Assembly: GCA_029260345.1 (NCBI GenBank)
Contig: JAJDDK010000005.1
Coordinates: 1-64,000, forward strand
Reading direction: 5' to 3'
From: Phycisphaerales bacterium
GTDB taxonomy: Bacteria > Planctomycetota > Phycisphaerae > Phycisphaerales > UBA1924
Length of the DNA: 64,000 bases
Every line of letters begins with the position of its first letter. The stretch's first letter is position 1. The translations under genes were made by a program, and so were the position numbers. Shown here piece by piece: positions 8,456 to 16,671 of this stretch. The notes under the pieces are model-generated. The model saw only the letters and a program-made list of their open reading frames with translations, was not told the origin of the DNA and ran no database searches.

Positions 8456-8482
8456 CGACCCGGGGCGAAGTGCTCCGGGTCG
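8456..8482 (+). terminator. Transcription terminator after the DUF5343-like unit
   Basis: CGACCCGG and CCGGGTCG pair as an 8-bp stem around GGCGAAGTGCT, followed by GCTTTCT. It closes the plus-strand unit before the minus-strand gene at 8686-8955. Confidence 0.65.
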
Positions 8483-8685
8483 GCTTTCTAGTCCTGCTGA
8501 AGTAATTACACTAGCAGGAGTGTGCAAAGGGAAAAAGCGCCATTGCACCCTAGTCATGTCATTATAGCGCAATCCAAGATCTTGCGGAAGGGATGGCCCC
8601 CAAGCCGTTTCCTTGCGGTGTCGCGATCAAGATTGGCTTTGCCGATTCTACTTGGCGAAGTAGACAAATCTCTATTCGACTCGGC

Positions 8686-8955
8686 TTATTCCGTGACGGG
8701 TTCGTCGACGGTTTCGATGCGCGAGTATTGATCGAGGTTGCAGACGACGAGTTCGCCGTCGTCGAGGCGGAGTTCGAGTCGATCGAGCCAGAGGCGGTCG
8801 TCTTTGGAGTGGGCGAACCACGAGCCGGTCTTGGCTTGTTCGATGTTGACGATGACGCCTTCGACGGAGCTGGTCCATACGCCGCGCATGCGCGGGATCT
8901 GCTGGGTGATCCGGACGCGTGTTCCGATGGTGTAATTGCTGGTGAGCAGGGCCAT
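8686..8955 (-). CDS. Conserved hypothetical protein (89 residues)
   Basis: The protein has a compact beta-rich pattern: IGTRVRITQQIPRMRGVW, SSVEGVIVNIEQAKTGSWFAHS, DDRLWLDRLELRLDDGELVVCNL and DQYSRIE. This arrangement resembles a conserved bacterial hypothetical family, possibly a small SH3-like or Tudor-like barrel, but I cannot name a function. It has no signal peptide or membrane segment. It is transcribed toward the terminator at 8456 and lies 43 bases after the lipoprotein gene stop in the opposite reading order. Confidence 0.65.
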   Translation of the reverse strand: MALLTSNYTIGTRVRITQQIPRMRGVWTSSVEGVIVNIEQAKTGSWFAHSKDDRLWLDRLELRLDDGELVVCNLDQYSRIETVDEPVTE

Positions 8956-8998
8956 GGGTCAGAGTGTAGCGGGCGGGTGGACTTGGCTGAATCGCAGG

Positions 8999-9562
8999 TC
9001 AGTTGTCGTCTTGCGCCGGGCCAGCGGTGGCGATGGCTCTTGTGTTGGGATCGCGGAATGCCGGGGCGGGCGGTGAAGCGACGCCGATCGCGGCGGAGCG
9101 TGCGGATTCAACCTGCCAGCGCGTGAAGTGCGGCTTGAGATTGACCGTGACCATCTGTGTGACCTGGCCGCCCTGAGGGCCGGGGATGTCGGTGACGGGG
9201 CGGAAGACATCGACCTGAGCGCGGCCGGCGCGAATCCAGATGCGGGCGACGTGATACGTCGGCAGGTCCTGATTGGATTCGGTCAGGACGGCGGCGTTGG
9301 GGTCTTTCAGGAGACCGATGATGTAATCGACGCGTTTGGCGTCGAGTTCGGGCGGGAGGTTGATCGCGTACGGGCCGTTGATCGGGAAACGATCGATGGA
9401 GTATTCGAGCGCCGTGAAGATGACGTCCGGCGCGGGCGGCACGTTGGGTGAGTTGAAGGCGGCGTCTGACGTCGTGCCGGGTTCGGGTGCGGGGTACGTG
9501 GTGTACCCGGCGCAGCCGGAAAGGATGATGGACACAAGCGCGGCAAGGGCAAATCGAAACAT
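8999..9562 (-). CDS. Predicted lipoprotein of unknown function
   Basis: 187 residues from the ATG at 9562. The N-terminus MFRFALAALVSIILSGCAG is a classical lipoprotein signal with lipobox LSGC, so the mature protein would start at Cys-17 and be membrane-anchored. The mature part includes an Ala/Pro-rich linker and a domain with ALEYSIDRFPINGPYAINLP, VDYIIGLLKDP, YHVARIWIRAGRAQVDVFRP and VTVNLK. No family is recognised. The frame is open far upstream, but the upstream part overlaps ubiX and repeat sequence and lacks a better start. Confidence 0.75.
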   Translation of the reverse strand: MFRFALAALVSIILSGCAGYTTYPAPEPGTTSDAAFNSPNVPPAPDVIFTALEYSIDRFPINGPYAINLPPELDAKRVDYIIGLLKDPNAAVLTESNQDLPTYHVARIWIRAGRAQVDVFRPVTDIPGPQGGQVTQMVTVNLKPHFTRWQVESARSAAIGVASPPAPAFRDPNTRAIATAGPAQDDN

Positions 9563-9637
9563 GGCGCGGACCTCCGTGTTCGCGGGAACGGGAGGAGTGT
9601 ACCGGATCGGGGGGAGGGATTGAGGGTGGCTGGTTGG

Positions 9638-9665
9638 GGGAACACTGCTTAAGAGCAGTGGCACG
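9638..9665. repeat. Family B palindrome (AGAGCAGTGGCAC type)
   Basis: AACACTGCTTAAGAGCAGTGGCACGC carries the CTGCTC..GAGCAG core in slightly degraded form. It lies between the lipoprotein and ubiX genes, which diverge. Confidence 0.75.
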
Positions 9666-9721
9666 CTGAATTGGGCGGCTAGAGTGACGGGGAACTCTGG
9701 CTCACTCAATTGGGAGCGGTG

Positions 9722-10351
9722 ATGTCGAATCAGAAGCGGATTGTGGTTGGGATCAGTGGAGCCTCCGGGGCGCTGTATGCGCAGCGGCTGATTCGTGTGC
9801 TGGTCGGCGGCGGACATGAAGTGCATGTGACGGCGACGGGGCCGGGGCAGCGACTGCTGCACGATGAACTGGGTATGGAGCGGCTGGACGTCGCACAGCT
9901 TGCGGGGCTGGCGGACGGCGAGGAGCCAGAATCGTGCGGCGTCTACAAACACTCATGGAAAGACGTCGGCGCGGTGATCGCGTCGGGCTCGTTTCTGCAT
10001 GACGGGATGGTGGTGATTCCGTGTTCGAGCAACACGCTGGGGATGATCGCATCAGGCGTCGGGGATAATTTGCTGACGCGAGCGGCGCATGTGTCGCTGA
10101 AGGAACGGCGCAAATTGGTGCTGGTGCATCGCGAGATGCCGCTGGGGATGATTGATATTGAGAATATGCGGCGCGTGACGGAAGCGGGCGCGATTGTGTG
10201 TCCGGCGAATCCGGGGTTTTATCTGTTGCCGAAGACGGTGGACGATTTGGTTGATTTTGTGGTGGGGAAAGCGCTGGATTTATTAGGGGTGGAGCATGGG
10301 CTGGAGGTGCGGTGGGAGGAGCAGCTTGGGCGCGCGGCGACGGGGCGGTGA
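9722..10351 (+). CDS. ubiX: UbiX-family flavin prenyltransferase
   Basis: 209 residues. The FMN-binding start KRIVVGISGASGALYAQRLI and the later blocks GSFLHDGMVVIPCSSNTLGMIASG, NLLTRAAHVSLKERRKLVLVHREMPL and NMRRVTEAGAIVCPANPGFY are diagnostic of UbiX. The enzyme adds a dimethylallyl group to FMN to make the prenylated FMN cofactor of UbiD decarboxylases. GGGAG at 9712 supports the ATG at 9722 over an upstream TTG. The next gene is a UbiA prenyltransferase, so both probably serve quinone synthesis; in planctomycetes that would likely be menaquinone by the futalosine route (inference). A UbiD partner is not in the window. Confidence 0.93.
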   Translation: MSNQKRIVVGISGASGALYAQRLIRVLVGGGHEVHVTATGPGQRLLHDELGMERLDVAQLAGLADGEEPESCGVYKHSWKDVGAVIASGSFLHDGMVVIPCSSNTLGMIASGVGDNLLTRAAHVSLKERRKLVLVHREMPLGMIDIENMRRVTEAGAIVCPANPGFYLLPKTVDDLVDFVVGKALDLLGVEHGLEVRWEEQLGRAATGR

Positions 10352-10428
10352 TCTTGAGCCCAATGGCTATTTCAGGGCGAGTGCCCGTCACATTGAAATT
10401 TTGACGCTATTTTTTCAATCTGGATCGG

Positions 10429-10444
10429 ACGCATTTAAATGCGT
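10429..10444. terminator. Perfect AT-rich palindrome in the ubiX-ubiA gap
   Basis: ACGCATTTAAATGCGT is a perfect 16-base palindrome followed by TGCAATGTTTTT. It could be a weak terminator for ubiX or a binding site upstream of ubiA. Confidence 0.35.
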
Positions 10445-10490
10445 TGCAATGTTTTTGAATCCGTGGTGCTCCGGCGAATATGGACGGTGA

Positions 10491-11447
10491 ATGGTCAGGC
10501 AGGCGCATCAGAATTCTGGATTGAGTAGCCGCATCCTTGTCGCATTTTCCGACATCAAACTGGCTCATACCGTTTTTGCACTCCCATTTGCGGTGCTGGG
10601 AGCGTTTCTGGCCTTTGGGAGCGTGCAGACTCGATCGGCTCCCGGTGGCAAAGAGCATGTCACATCCTGGCCCCCCTTCCTCTGGCAGCTTGGGCTGATC
10701 GTCCTCTGCATGTTCTTCGCCCGGACGTGGGCGATGCTGGTGAACCGCATCGCTGACCGGCGGTTTGATCTGGCCAATGTTCGGACGGCGCGGCGGGCGC
10801 TGGCATCGGGGCGACTTGATCCGGTGCAGGCGGCGATGGTCGCGTGCGCGTGCGCGGCGGCGTTCATCGGCGCGTGTCTGGCGTTCTGGTTTGCGTTCGG
10901 GAATCCGTGGCCGGCGCTGCTTTCCATTCCGGCGCTGGCGTGGATCGCGCAGTACAGCTTCACCAAGCGCTTCACGTGGGCGAGTCATTTGTTTCTTGGC
11001 GGGGCGCTGGCGGCCAGCCCGATCGCGGCGGCGCTTGCGGTGGATCCGACATCGCTCATATCAACGCCGGCGCTGTGGTTGATTGCGATGATGGTGCTGG
11101 TGTGGGTGGCCGGATTTGATGTGCTGTATGCGCTTCAGGATCTTGAGTTTGATCGCAAAGTCGGGCTGCACAGCATGCCGGCGCGGTTTGGGTGGCGCGG
11201 CGCCGTGTGGATCAGCCGCGGGTTGCATGTGATGGCGATTGTGGCGCTGGTGATGGCGTGGAGCGTGGAGCCGCGCTTTGGATGGTTGTTCGGCGCCGGC
11301 GTGATCGTGACGGCGGCGCTGCTCGTCGTTGAACACGTTGTGGTGGCGCGGCGCGGGCTGGATGGTTTGCCGATGGCGTTCTTTACGGTGAACGGTGTGG
11401 TGAGTTGTTTGCTTGGGGCATTGGGAAGCATTGACGCCGTCATGTGA
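10491..11447 (+). CDS. ubiA: UbiA-family prenyltransferase (quinone biosynthesis)
   Basis: 318 residues with about eight or nine membrane segments. The first Asp-rich site is NRIADRRFDLANVRTARRALASG, the variant found in UbiA/MqnP-type enzymes, and the second is DVLYALQDLEFDRKVGLHSMPARFG. The protein transfers a polyprenyl chain to an aromatic ring in the cytoplasmic membrane. Pairing with ubiX fits ubiquinone-type or futalosine-type menaquinone synthesis; the sequence does not separate these. The start is ATG at 10491 with GGACGG upstream; an internal TTG is possible. Confidence 0.9.
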   Translation: MVRQAHQNSGLSSRILVAFSDIKLAHTVFALPFAVLGAFLAFGSVQTRSAPGGKEHVTSWPPFLWQLGLIVLCMFFARTWAMLVNRIADRRFDLANVRTARRALASGRLDPVQAAMVACACAAAFIGACLAFWFAFGNPWPALLSIPALAWIAQYSFTKRFTWASHLFLGGALAASPIAAALAVDPTSLISTPALWLIAMMVLVWVAGFDVLYALQDLEFDRKVGLHSMPARFGWRGAVWISRGLHVMAIVALVMAWSVEPRFGWLFGAGVIVTAALLVVEHVVVARRGLDGLPMAFFTVNGVVSCLLGALGSIDAVM

Positions 11448-11456
11448 ATGGCCACG

Positions 11457-11484
11457 AAAAAACCCATGAGTTGAAACCCATGGG
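11457..11484 (-). terminator. Terminator for the HTH/membrane protein gene
   Basis: On the minus strand CCCATG and CATGGG pair around a 10-base loop and the stem is followed by six T (AAAAAA at 11457-11462 on the plus strand). It lies 33 bases after the stop of the gene at 11517-12482 and just past the ubiA stop, so it may serve both directions. Confidence 0.65.
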
Positions 11485-11516
11485 CATTGGTGATTCAGGT
11501 GAATGTCGATGCGTAT

Positions 11517-12482
11517 TCAGCCGGCCTTCTTGCCGATCAGCAGGCCGAGCACGCCGAAAATCAGCGCGGCACCGGCGAGACCGCCAATGACAATGATGAA
11601 GTTGTCGGCGAGCATCGCCATGACGTTGTCCGCGGGGACATCCATCAGGCCGATGATCACGGCGACGATGCCGATGCCAAGCGCGAGCACCATGCCGATG
11701 GACAATCCGGCGGCGAGGCCGCTGCCGGCGCCGTCGAGCGGTTCCGCCGCGACCATGACGCCGGTGGGGACGCCGGCGGCAGCGCCGAGTGCGCCGGATT
11801 CATCGCCGGAGGTTTCGAAGAGGCCGCCGGAGGGCGCATCGCGATCGACGGTTTGATCGTCGGCGGGATACAGCTCATCAAGAAACTCGGCGCCGAGCGA
11901 GGTGTCATCGCTTTCGCGCGTGAGGTCGAGCAGGCCCGAGCCTGAACCGACGGAGTCGAGCTGAAGTTCGTCGAAGCCGCCGTCGGACATTTGCGTGACG
12001 GCGGAGGGGTCAGCAGTGTCGAGTTCGTCCGCATCGAAAATGGAAACGCCGGTGCGCTCTTTGGAGTCTGGTTCGATGGGATCGAGATCGAGCGCTGAAG
12101 CGGAGCCGGACTGTGCGGCGGTGCTTGGCGCTGGCTTTGCGGCCGGCGGATCGGCCGGGCCGGATTCGGCGAGTGAGAACTCATCGGAGCCGCCGCCACC
12201 CATGTCGTCGAGGTCGAGTTCGGATTCGAGCGAGAAGTCGCTGAAGCTTTCGCTGACGTCATCGTCGGCGAGGGGGATCATGGAGCTCATGTCGGCGGGG
12301 TCGACATCGATGTGTTCGTCGTCGCCGTGCGACAGCAGGTCGATCTGTTCGACCTTGAACATGAGCTTGTCGCGATCGCGGAATTCTTGAATCTGGCCGG
12401 ACTTCGCCATTTCGCGCACCGCATCGGCGTCTTTGCCGAGCTTCTCGGCGGCTTCTTCGAGGGTGTAGAACATCTTGGCCAT
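11517..12482 (-). CDS. HTH-domain protein with acidic linker and two C-terminal membrane segments
   Basis: 321 residues from the ATG at 12482. Residues about 4-55 (MFYTLEEAAEKLGKDADAVRE, then AKSGQIQEFRDRDKLMFKVEQIDLL) look like an excisionase/MerR-type helix-turn-helix. A long low-complexity acidic Ser/Asp/Glu linker follows (residues 60-235). The end has two hydrophobic segments (GLSIGMVLALGIGIVAVIIGLM and FIIVIGGLAGAALIFGVLGLLIG). This suggests a membrane-tethered DNA-binding or scaffold protein of a type seen in planctomycetes; its function is unknown. A terminator follows directly. Confidence 0.75.
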   Translation of the reverse strand: MAKMFYTLEEAAEKLGKDADAVREMAKSGQIQEFRDRDKLMFKVEQIDLLSHGDDEHIDVDPADMSSMIPLADDDVSESFSDFSLESELDLDDMGGGGSDEFSLAESGPADPPAAKPAPSTAAQSGSASALDLDPIEPDSKERTGVSIFDADELDTADPSAVTQMSDGGFDELQLDSVGSGSGLLDLTRESDDTSLGAEFLDELYPADDQTVDRDAPSGGLFETSGDESGALGAAAGVPTGVMVAAEPLDGAGSGLAAGLSIGMVLALGIGIVAVIIGLMDVPADNVMAMLADNFIIVIGGLAGAALIFGVLGLLIGKKAG

Positions 12483-12506
12483 GGCGGTGAGGCTCCGGCG
12501 AAACAA

Positions 12507-12981
12507 GCGGTCCGGGCGTGAGGGCGACCCACGCCGGATGCCGCGTCGAGACAGGGTACGCTATTGAAGGCGCCGCCCCCGGGCAAGGGGACGGGCTGAG
12601 GGGCGAGTATACGCGGGAAACGGGGCTGCGGATCGGGTTGGAATTGTGTGTTTTTTGTGGTCATTCGCCGCGCGGGGGCGTGTGACGCGATGAGCGCGGT
12701 TTGTTTGAATGAGCGTTGGAGGAGGGAGTTTGTGGGGAGCCCTCACCCGGCGGCGCTTCCTGCCTCCTCCCCCGCCTTGCGGGGGAGGATTGAGGAGGGG
12801 GCTCTGCGGCTACATCTGTTCAAGTCTTTTGCGCGAAGAGCGCGATGAGGCTGGTAGGAGGGAGTAGATGGGTAGCCCTCCTCTAGCCCCTCCCGCGGGG
12901 CGGGAGGGGGAGGTGAAGATGTTTGCTCCCCGTGCAAACCGCTTCCTCACGGGCGCGGTTCGGATCAGCGGGGCCCTGCGA
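12507..12981. repeat. Intergenic region filled with composite repeats
   Basis: Nothing coding is supported in this 475-base gap. From about 12725 to 12975 it holds family F blocks (CCTCCCCCGCCTTGCGGGGGAGG and CCCTCCCGCGGGGCGGGAGGGGGAGG), the connecting spacer type seen elsewhere (CAAGTC..GCGCGA..GCGATGAGG..TAG..AGGGAGTAG), and family E (AAACCGCTTCCTCACGGGCG). The array ends next to the stop codon of the repressor gene. Confidence 0.8.
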
Positions 12982-13791
12982 TCAACGCGGCGCTGAATCC
13001 ACGGCGCGCACGACGTACGCCGCGGCGTACAAACCGGCGACTTCTTCGCGGCTCACGGTTCTGGGCGGGTACGCGGGATTGATCGGCTGCAAGCGGATGC
13101 GCTCGTCGCCGTCGTCGCCTTCGAAGTAGACGCGCTTGAACGTTGTTTCGTTGTCGCGATCTAATCGCACAAAGCAGTCGGCGCCGTCGGGGGTGTCGCG
13201 TTCGGGGCTGAAGACGACGACGTCGCCGGCGCGGTAGTCGGGCGCCATCGAGTCTCCGACGACGCGAGCCGCGAATGCTTGCGGGTCGTAGAGATCGGGT
13301 GTTGAGATGTATTCATCGGCGATGCGCGCGGGGTAGCCGAGGTCGGTGAATTCGGTTGGGTAGCCCGCCGCGACTTTGTTGATGATGGGCACTTGCACGG
13401 GCAGTGGCATCAGTTGCGGCGGATCGTCACCGGCGAAGCGCTCAACGAGTTTGCGCAGTTCGCCGGAGGAGTGCGCGCCATCGAGGCCGTCGCGTTTGAT
13501 GAGTTCGGCGAGTTGTCGCGCGAGTTTCTGATCCTGTTCAAGACCCTGAATGCGTTTGCGGAATTCGGGCGGGGCGTCCTGAAAGTGGCGTCGTTCGATG
13601 AGGAAGCCGCGCTCGAAGCCGAGGGCTTGTTCGATGCGCCGCAGCAAAGTCTCGGACGGCGCGGCGGCTCTTCGGTTGTTTTCGATTTCGGAGAGATAGC
13701 TCTTGCCGCAGAGCGCCATGTCGGCGAGCTGCTGGAGTGTGAGGCCGAGCTCTTGTCGGCGGGATCGGATTCGGTGGCCGAGATCGCTCAT
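12982..13791 (-). CDS. XRE/S24 phage-type repressor (LexA/CI-like)
   Basis: 269 residues from the ATG at 13791. Residues 6-60 form an XRE helix-turn-helix (RIRSRRQELGLTLQQLADMALCGKSYLSEIENNRR). The C-terminal S24 peptidase domain has the probable Ala142-Gly143 self-cleavage site (KVAAGYP), nucleophile Ser181 in VVGDSMAPDYRAGD and base Lys219 in ETTFKR. Such proteins repress phage genes until RecA-stimulated self-cleavage after DNA damage. It diverges from the HTH-ABC-terminase unit, with a candidate operator between. This makes the packaging genes likely SOS-responsive (inference). Confidence 0.88.
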   Translation of the reverse strand: MSDLGHRIRSRRQELGLTLQQLADMALCGKSYLSEIENNRRAAAPSETLLRRIEQALGFERGFLIERRHFQDAPPEFRKRIQGLEQDQKLARQLAELIKRDGLDGAHSSGELRKLVERFAGDDPPQLMPLPVQVPIINKVAAGYPTEFTDLGYPARIADEYISTPDLYDPQAFAARVVGDSMAPDYRAGDVVVFSPERDTPDGADCFVRLDRDNETTFKRVYFEGDDGDERIRLQPINPAYPPRTVSREEVAGLYAAAYVVRAVDSAPR

Positions 13792-13860
13792 TGGCGGTGG
13801 TTGTGCGCCCGGACGTGGTGGGTCCGAACAATTTCCGAGTAAATCTCCGAGTTGATTGAA

Positions 13861-13894
13861 GAACACGGTTGAATGTTCGCCATTCAGTGAACAT
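13861..13894. promoter_or_regulatory. Candidate repressor operator (overlapping GAAC/GTTC dyads)
   Basis: Two overlapping dyads are visible: GAACA-N8-TGTTC at 13861-13878 and ATGTTC-N10-GAACAT at 13873-13894. They lie in the 153-base divergent gap between the S24 repressor and the plus-strand phage-like unit, the place expected for an autoregulatory operator. GAAC/GTTC half-sites are also typical of LexA boxes, though spacing here is longer than the classical Gram-positive box. Confidence 0.5.
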
Positions 13895-13944
13895 CATGGC
13901 GCCTCAGAGACCCAAGGTCAAGAGGTCTGGAAGGAGATCCAGGA

Positions 13945-14373
13945 ATGATTCGAGTGGCGGATGCGGATCGGCTCGTGCGGAGCCCGGGCGTCGATCTGAG
14001 GCGGCGGAGCGTGCGGGACGAGGCGGAAACGCTGGTGGCGCGAGCCGCGTGGGCACTGCCGGAGGATCGGCGGCTGATCGAGGCGGTGTATCGCGAGGGG
14101 ATGTCGGCAAGGGCGGTCGCGGAGCTGCGGGGCGAGACGGCGGCGATGGTTAGGCGGCGGTTGCGGCGGGTCGTGGTGCGGCTGCTGAGCGAGAAGTTCG
14201 TGTTCGTGCTGCGGGAGCGGGACGGCTGGCCCAAGGAGCGCCGGCGCGTGGCGACGGCGTGCGTGCTGCAAGGCCGGTCGATGCGCGATGCGGCGAAGCA
14301 CTTGCAGGTGTCGTTCCACGAAGTGAGGAAACAGATGCATGTGGTGGATGCGATGTTGGAGGCGGCGCGATGA
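13945..14373 (+). CDS. Small DNA-binding protein with two HTH motifs (sigma region 4-like)
   Basis: 142 residues. The middle (LPEDRRLIEAVYREGMSARAVAELRGETAAMVRRRLRRVV) resembles sigma-70 region 4, and a second helix-turn-helix follows near the end (VATACVLQGRSMRDAAKHLQVSFHEVRKQMHVV). AAGGAG precedes the ATG. The gene begins the unit opposite the S24 repressor and overlaps the ABC-GNAT gene by ATGA. I infer a transcription activator or sigma-like factor for the packaging genes; it lacks sigma region 2, so it is not a complete sigma factor. Confidence 0.7.
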   Translation: MIRVADADRLVRSPGVDLRRRSVRDEAETLVARAAWALPEDRRLIEAVYREGMSARAVAELRGETAAMVRRRLRRVVVRLLSEKFVFVLRERDGWPKERRRVATACVLQGRSMRDAAKHLQVSFHEVRKQMHVVDAMLEAAR

Positions 14374-15731
14374 CGGGGCGTGGACTGGTTGTTGAGCGAT
14401 GCGCGTTTGGCGCACCGGCGCCGACGCGAATGTCGTGTGAAGCGGCGGCGCTTTTGGGGATGTCGTTTGATGATTTGGAAGTAGGCGCTTCGCGGGAGTA
14501 TGTGGAGCTGGCGCTTGCGGCGCGGACGGTGACGTTGGTGACTGGGCCGAGCGGGGCGGGGAAGAGCACGTTGTTGCGAAGTGTGGTTGATCGCGCCACG
14601 GCGGATGGGTGGCGCGTGATTGATGTTGGGAAATTGAAGTTTGGTGAAGCGCCGGCGGTGAATCTGGCCGGGCGCAATGCAGAGGGCGCGATGGCGCGCC
14701 TGGCGTCAGTTGGACTCGCCGAGGCGCGGTGCATTGTGCGGCGGGCGAACGAAATGTCCGACGGGCAGCGGGCGCGGCTGAAGTTGGCGATGGCGCTGGA
14801 ACGGGCGTCGCGCGGGAAGCGCATGAAGACGTTGATTGTGGCGGATGAGTTTGCGCAATCGCTGGATCGGACGACGGCGCGGAGCGTCGCGATGAGCTTC
14901 GCGCGGGCGGTGAAGCGCGAGGCGAATGTGTGCGCCGTGGTGGCGACGTCGCATGATGATCTGGACGCGGCGCTGGCGCCGGCGGAGATTGCGCGGATTT
15001 CATTGTGCGGCGATGTTTATGTTGAGCGCGGCGCGTGTGGAGGGGAAGCCGCGGATCGGTATGACATTGAGGTTGGAACGCTGGCGGATTACGACGCGCT
15101 GGCGGGGCTGCACTATCGATCGGGGCGGCCTGCTTCGGTCGTGAAAACGCTGCGGGCTGTCGATGCGCTGACGGGCGAAATCGCGGGCGTGCTGGTTGTT
15201 GCAATGCCGACTTTGAACGGCGCCTGGCGGCGGCTTGCATGGCCGGGGCGGTATGACACGGGGAACAAGCGTGTGGATGCGCGGCGGCTGAACCATGAAG
15301 TGCGGCGAATTGCGCGCGTGATTGTCGATCCGCGGCATCGTGGGGTCGGCCTGGCGCGCCGGTTGGTGCGCGCGTATTTGGATGAGCCGTTGACTGTTCG
15401 CACTGAAGCGGTCGCGGCGATGGCTCGGTTCAGTCGTTTCTTTGAGCGGGCCGGGATGCGTGCGATTGAGTTGCCAACTTTGCCGCGCGATGCGCGGCTG
15501 CTGGATGCGCTTGAGCATGCGGGTGTGGAGACGTTTCGATTTGCGACGCCGACTTCGGCGTGGCGCCGCGCGGTGGAGGCGGCTGGTGAGGAATTCATGG
15601 AGCGGGAATTGCGGCAATGGTCATACGACCGGGGCTCGGAGACGGCGCGGTTTCGTGAGCGGCGGGAGGAGTTGTGGAGGCGGGCGTGCCGCACGGTGGC
15701 GGCGGGGAGACGAGCGTATGTGCAAGGTTGA
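14370..15731 (+). CDS. ABC-type ATPase fused to GNAT acetyltransferase, phage-associated
   Basis: 453 residues, no membrane segment. The ATPase half has Walker A GPSGAGKST (59-67), an ABC signature-like MSDGQRARLKLAMALE (129-144), Walker B TLIVADE (154-160) and an H-loop TSHDD. From about 230 a GNAT fold follows, with motif A RIARVIVDPRHRGVGLARRLV (313-333). The C-terminal 40 residues are Arg/Glu-rich and helical. The start ATG at 14370 overlaps the previous stop. Fused ABC-GNAT proteins beside terminases have no established function that I can name; DNA or protein modification during packaging is a guess. Order and overlaps tie it to the terminase operon. Confidence 0.8.
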   Translation: MTGRGLVVERCAFGAPAPTRMSCEAAALLGMSFDDLEVGASREYVELALAARTVTLVTGPSGAGKSTLLRSVVDRATADGWRVIDVGKLKFGEAPAVNLAGRNAEGAMARLASVGLAEARCIVRRANEMSDGQRARLKLAMALERASRGKRMKTLIVADEFAQSLDRTTARSVAMSFARAVKREANVCAVVATSHDDLDAALAPAEIARISLCGDVYVERGACGGEAADRYDIEVGTLADYDALAGLHYRSGRPASVVKTLRAVDALTGEIAGVLVVAMPTLNGAWRRLAWPGRYDTGNKRVDARRLNHEVRRIARVIVDPRHRGVGLARRLVRAYLDEPLTVRTEAVAAMARFSRFFERAGMRAIELPTLPRDARLLDALEHAGVETFRFATPTSAWRRAVEAAGEEFMERELRQWSYDRGSETARFRERREELWRRACRTVAAGRRAYVQG

Positions 15732-15744
15732 TGAAACTGATGCG

Positions 15745-16092
15745 GCCCTCATCCGTTCCGCCTGCGGCGGACCACCTTCTTCCAAGTGGGAGAAGGTATT
15801 CCCACCTCTCCCTCTGGGAGAGGTCGGCGAAGCGCAGCGAAGCCGGGTGAGGGCCGAGGTTTCTCGATTGATGTGAGACAATATCTAGCCCTCATCCGTC
15901 ATCCCGACGAGTCGGGATGCCACCTTCTCCCAGAGGGAGAAGGGTTTGGGGCATGCAGTGAATGAAGTGGATTCATGGCGCGGGTGGAGAGGTTTAGGAG
16001 CCGCGTTGTGAAGAATTCAGGTGAATGTGAATCACACGGGCGAGATGTTCGTGCCACCGACCAACGCACAGCTCGGAGAGCTGTGCCACCAG
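15745..16092. repeat. Composite repeats between the ABC-GNAT gene and the terminase genes
   Basis: Family F blocks occur at 15748-15860 and 15890-15950, the latter with an inner CCCGACGAGTCGGG hairpin. A degraded family A copy (ACACGGGCGAGATGTTCGTG) is at 16034-16058. A family G copy (ACAGCTCGGAGAGCTGTGCCACC) is at 16068-16091. The array breaks an otherwise tightly overlapping gene string, which suggests later insertion. Confidence 0.85.
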
Positions 16093-16118
16093 GAGACGAC
16101 TTACCGTCGTCCTTGACG

Positions 16119-16256
16119 GTGTTTCTTTCGAACGACGAGCGGCGACGCGCGATTCGGGCGATGAAAAAGCTGGGGCCGGATCGGCGGACGGCGCTGCTCA
16201 AGGCGCTGAAGATTGACGGTGCGGCTGGCGCGGATCGGGGGCGTCGCTGTGGATGA
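16119..16256 (+). CDS. Small basic protein upstream of terminase small subunit
   Basis: From the GTG at 16119 this gives 45 residues, VFLSNDERRRAIRAMKKLGP followed by DRRTALLKALKIDGAA. It is basic and helical and ends overlapping the terminase small-subunit start. An in-frame ATG at 15975 would extend it to 93 residues, but most of that extension is translated repeat (HGRDVRATD, AVPPGDD), so I treat it as secondary. Position suggests a phage-derived accessory protein; no family is recognised. Confidence 0.4.
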   Translation: MFLSNDERRRAIRAMKKLGPDRRTALLKALKIDGAAGADRGRRCG

Positions 16257-16671
16257 TCGAACGGTGGAACGGCTCTTGATCGCGCTGCATTCAGGGCAGG
16301 ATTTGCAGCGGGCGGCGGTGGTGTGCGAGCTTTCGCTTGCAGAGGTGGCGCGCTGGGGTTCGACGAGCGCCGGAGGCGCGGCGATTTCTTCATTGCAGCG
16401 ACTGGCGCAGGCGCGGAGCGCACTGGCGGTCGCCCGCGCCAAGGCGGAAGCGGCGCAGGCGCTGCTCGAACTGGCGCAGGATGAAGAGTCGAAGGAGACG
16501 GCGCGCAAGGCGTGCGTCGACCTCTTGAATCTCGATGATGCGCCGGTGATGGCGATGGCTGCGGATGAATCTATCGAGCTTTCCAGCGAAGAGCAGCGCG
16601 CGTGGCTGGCGGCGCTTGAGCGTTTGGGGTCAGAGAACGGCGCTCCCCCACTGTCGCGGACGGATTCATGA
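16249..16671 (+). CDS. Putative terminase small subunit
   Basis: 140 residues from the GTG at 16249, which overlaps the previous stop; a TTG at 16213 is an alternative. Residues 1-40 have a helix-turn-helix-like region (QDLQRAAVVCELSLAEVARW), followed by a long helical stretch (LQRLAQARSALAVARAKAEA then AQALLELAQDEESKETARKA) suited to oligomer formation. The end overlaps the large terminase start by ATGA. HTH plus helical oligomerisation and position immediately before TerL are the normal features of small terminases, which bind DNA to start packaging. Sequence similarity is not obvious, so the call rests on context. Confidence 0.65.
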   Translation: MDDRTVERLLIALHSGQDLQRAAVVCELSLAEVARWGSTSAGGAAISSLQRLAQARSALAVARAKAEAAQALLELAQDEESKETARKACVDLLNLDDAPVMAMAADESIELSSEEQRAWLAALERLGSENGAPPLSRTDS

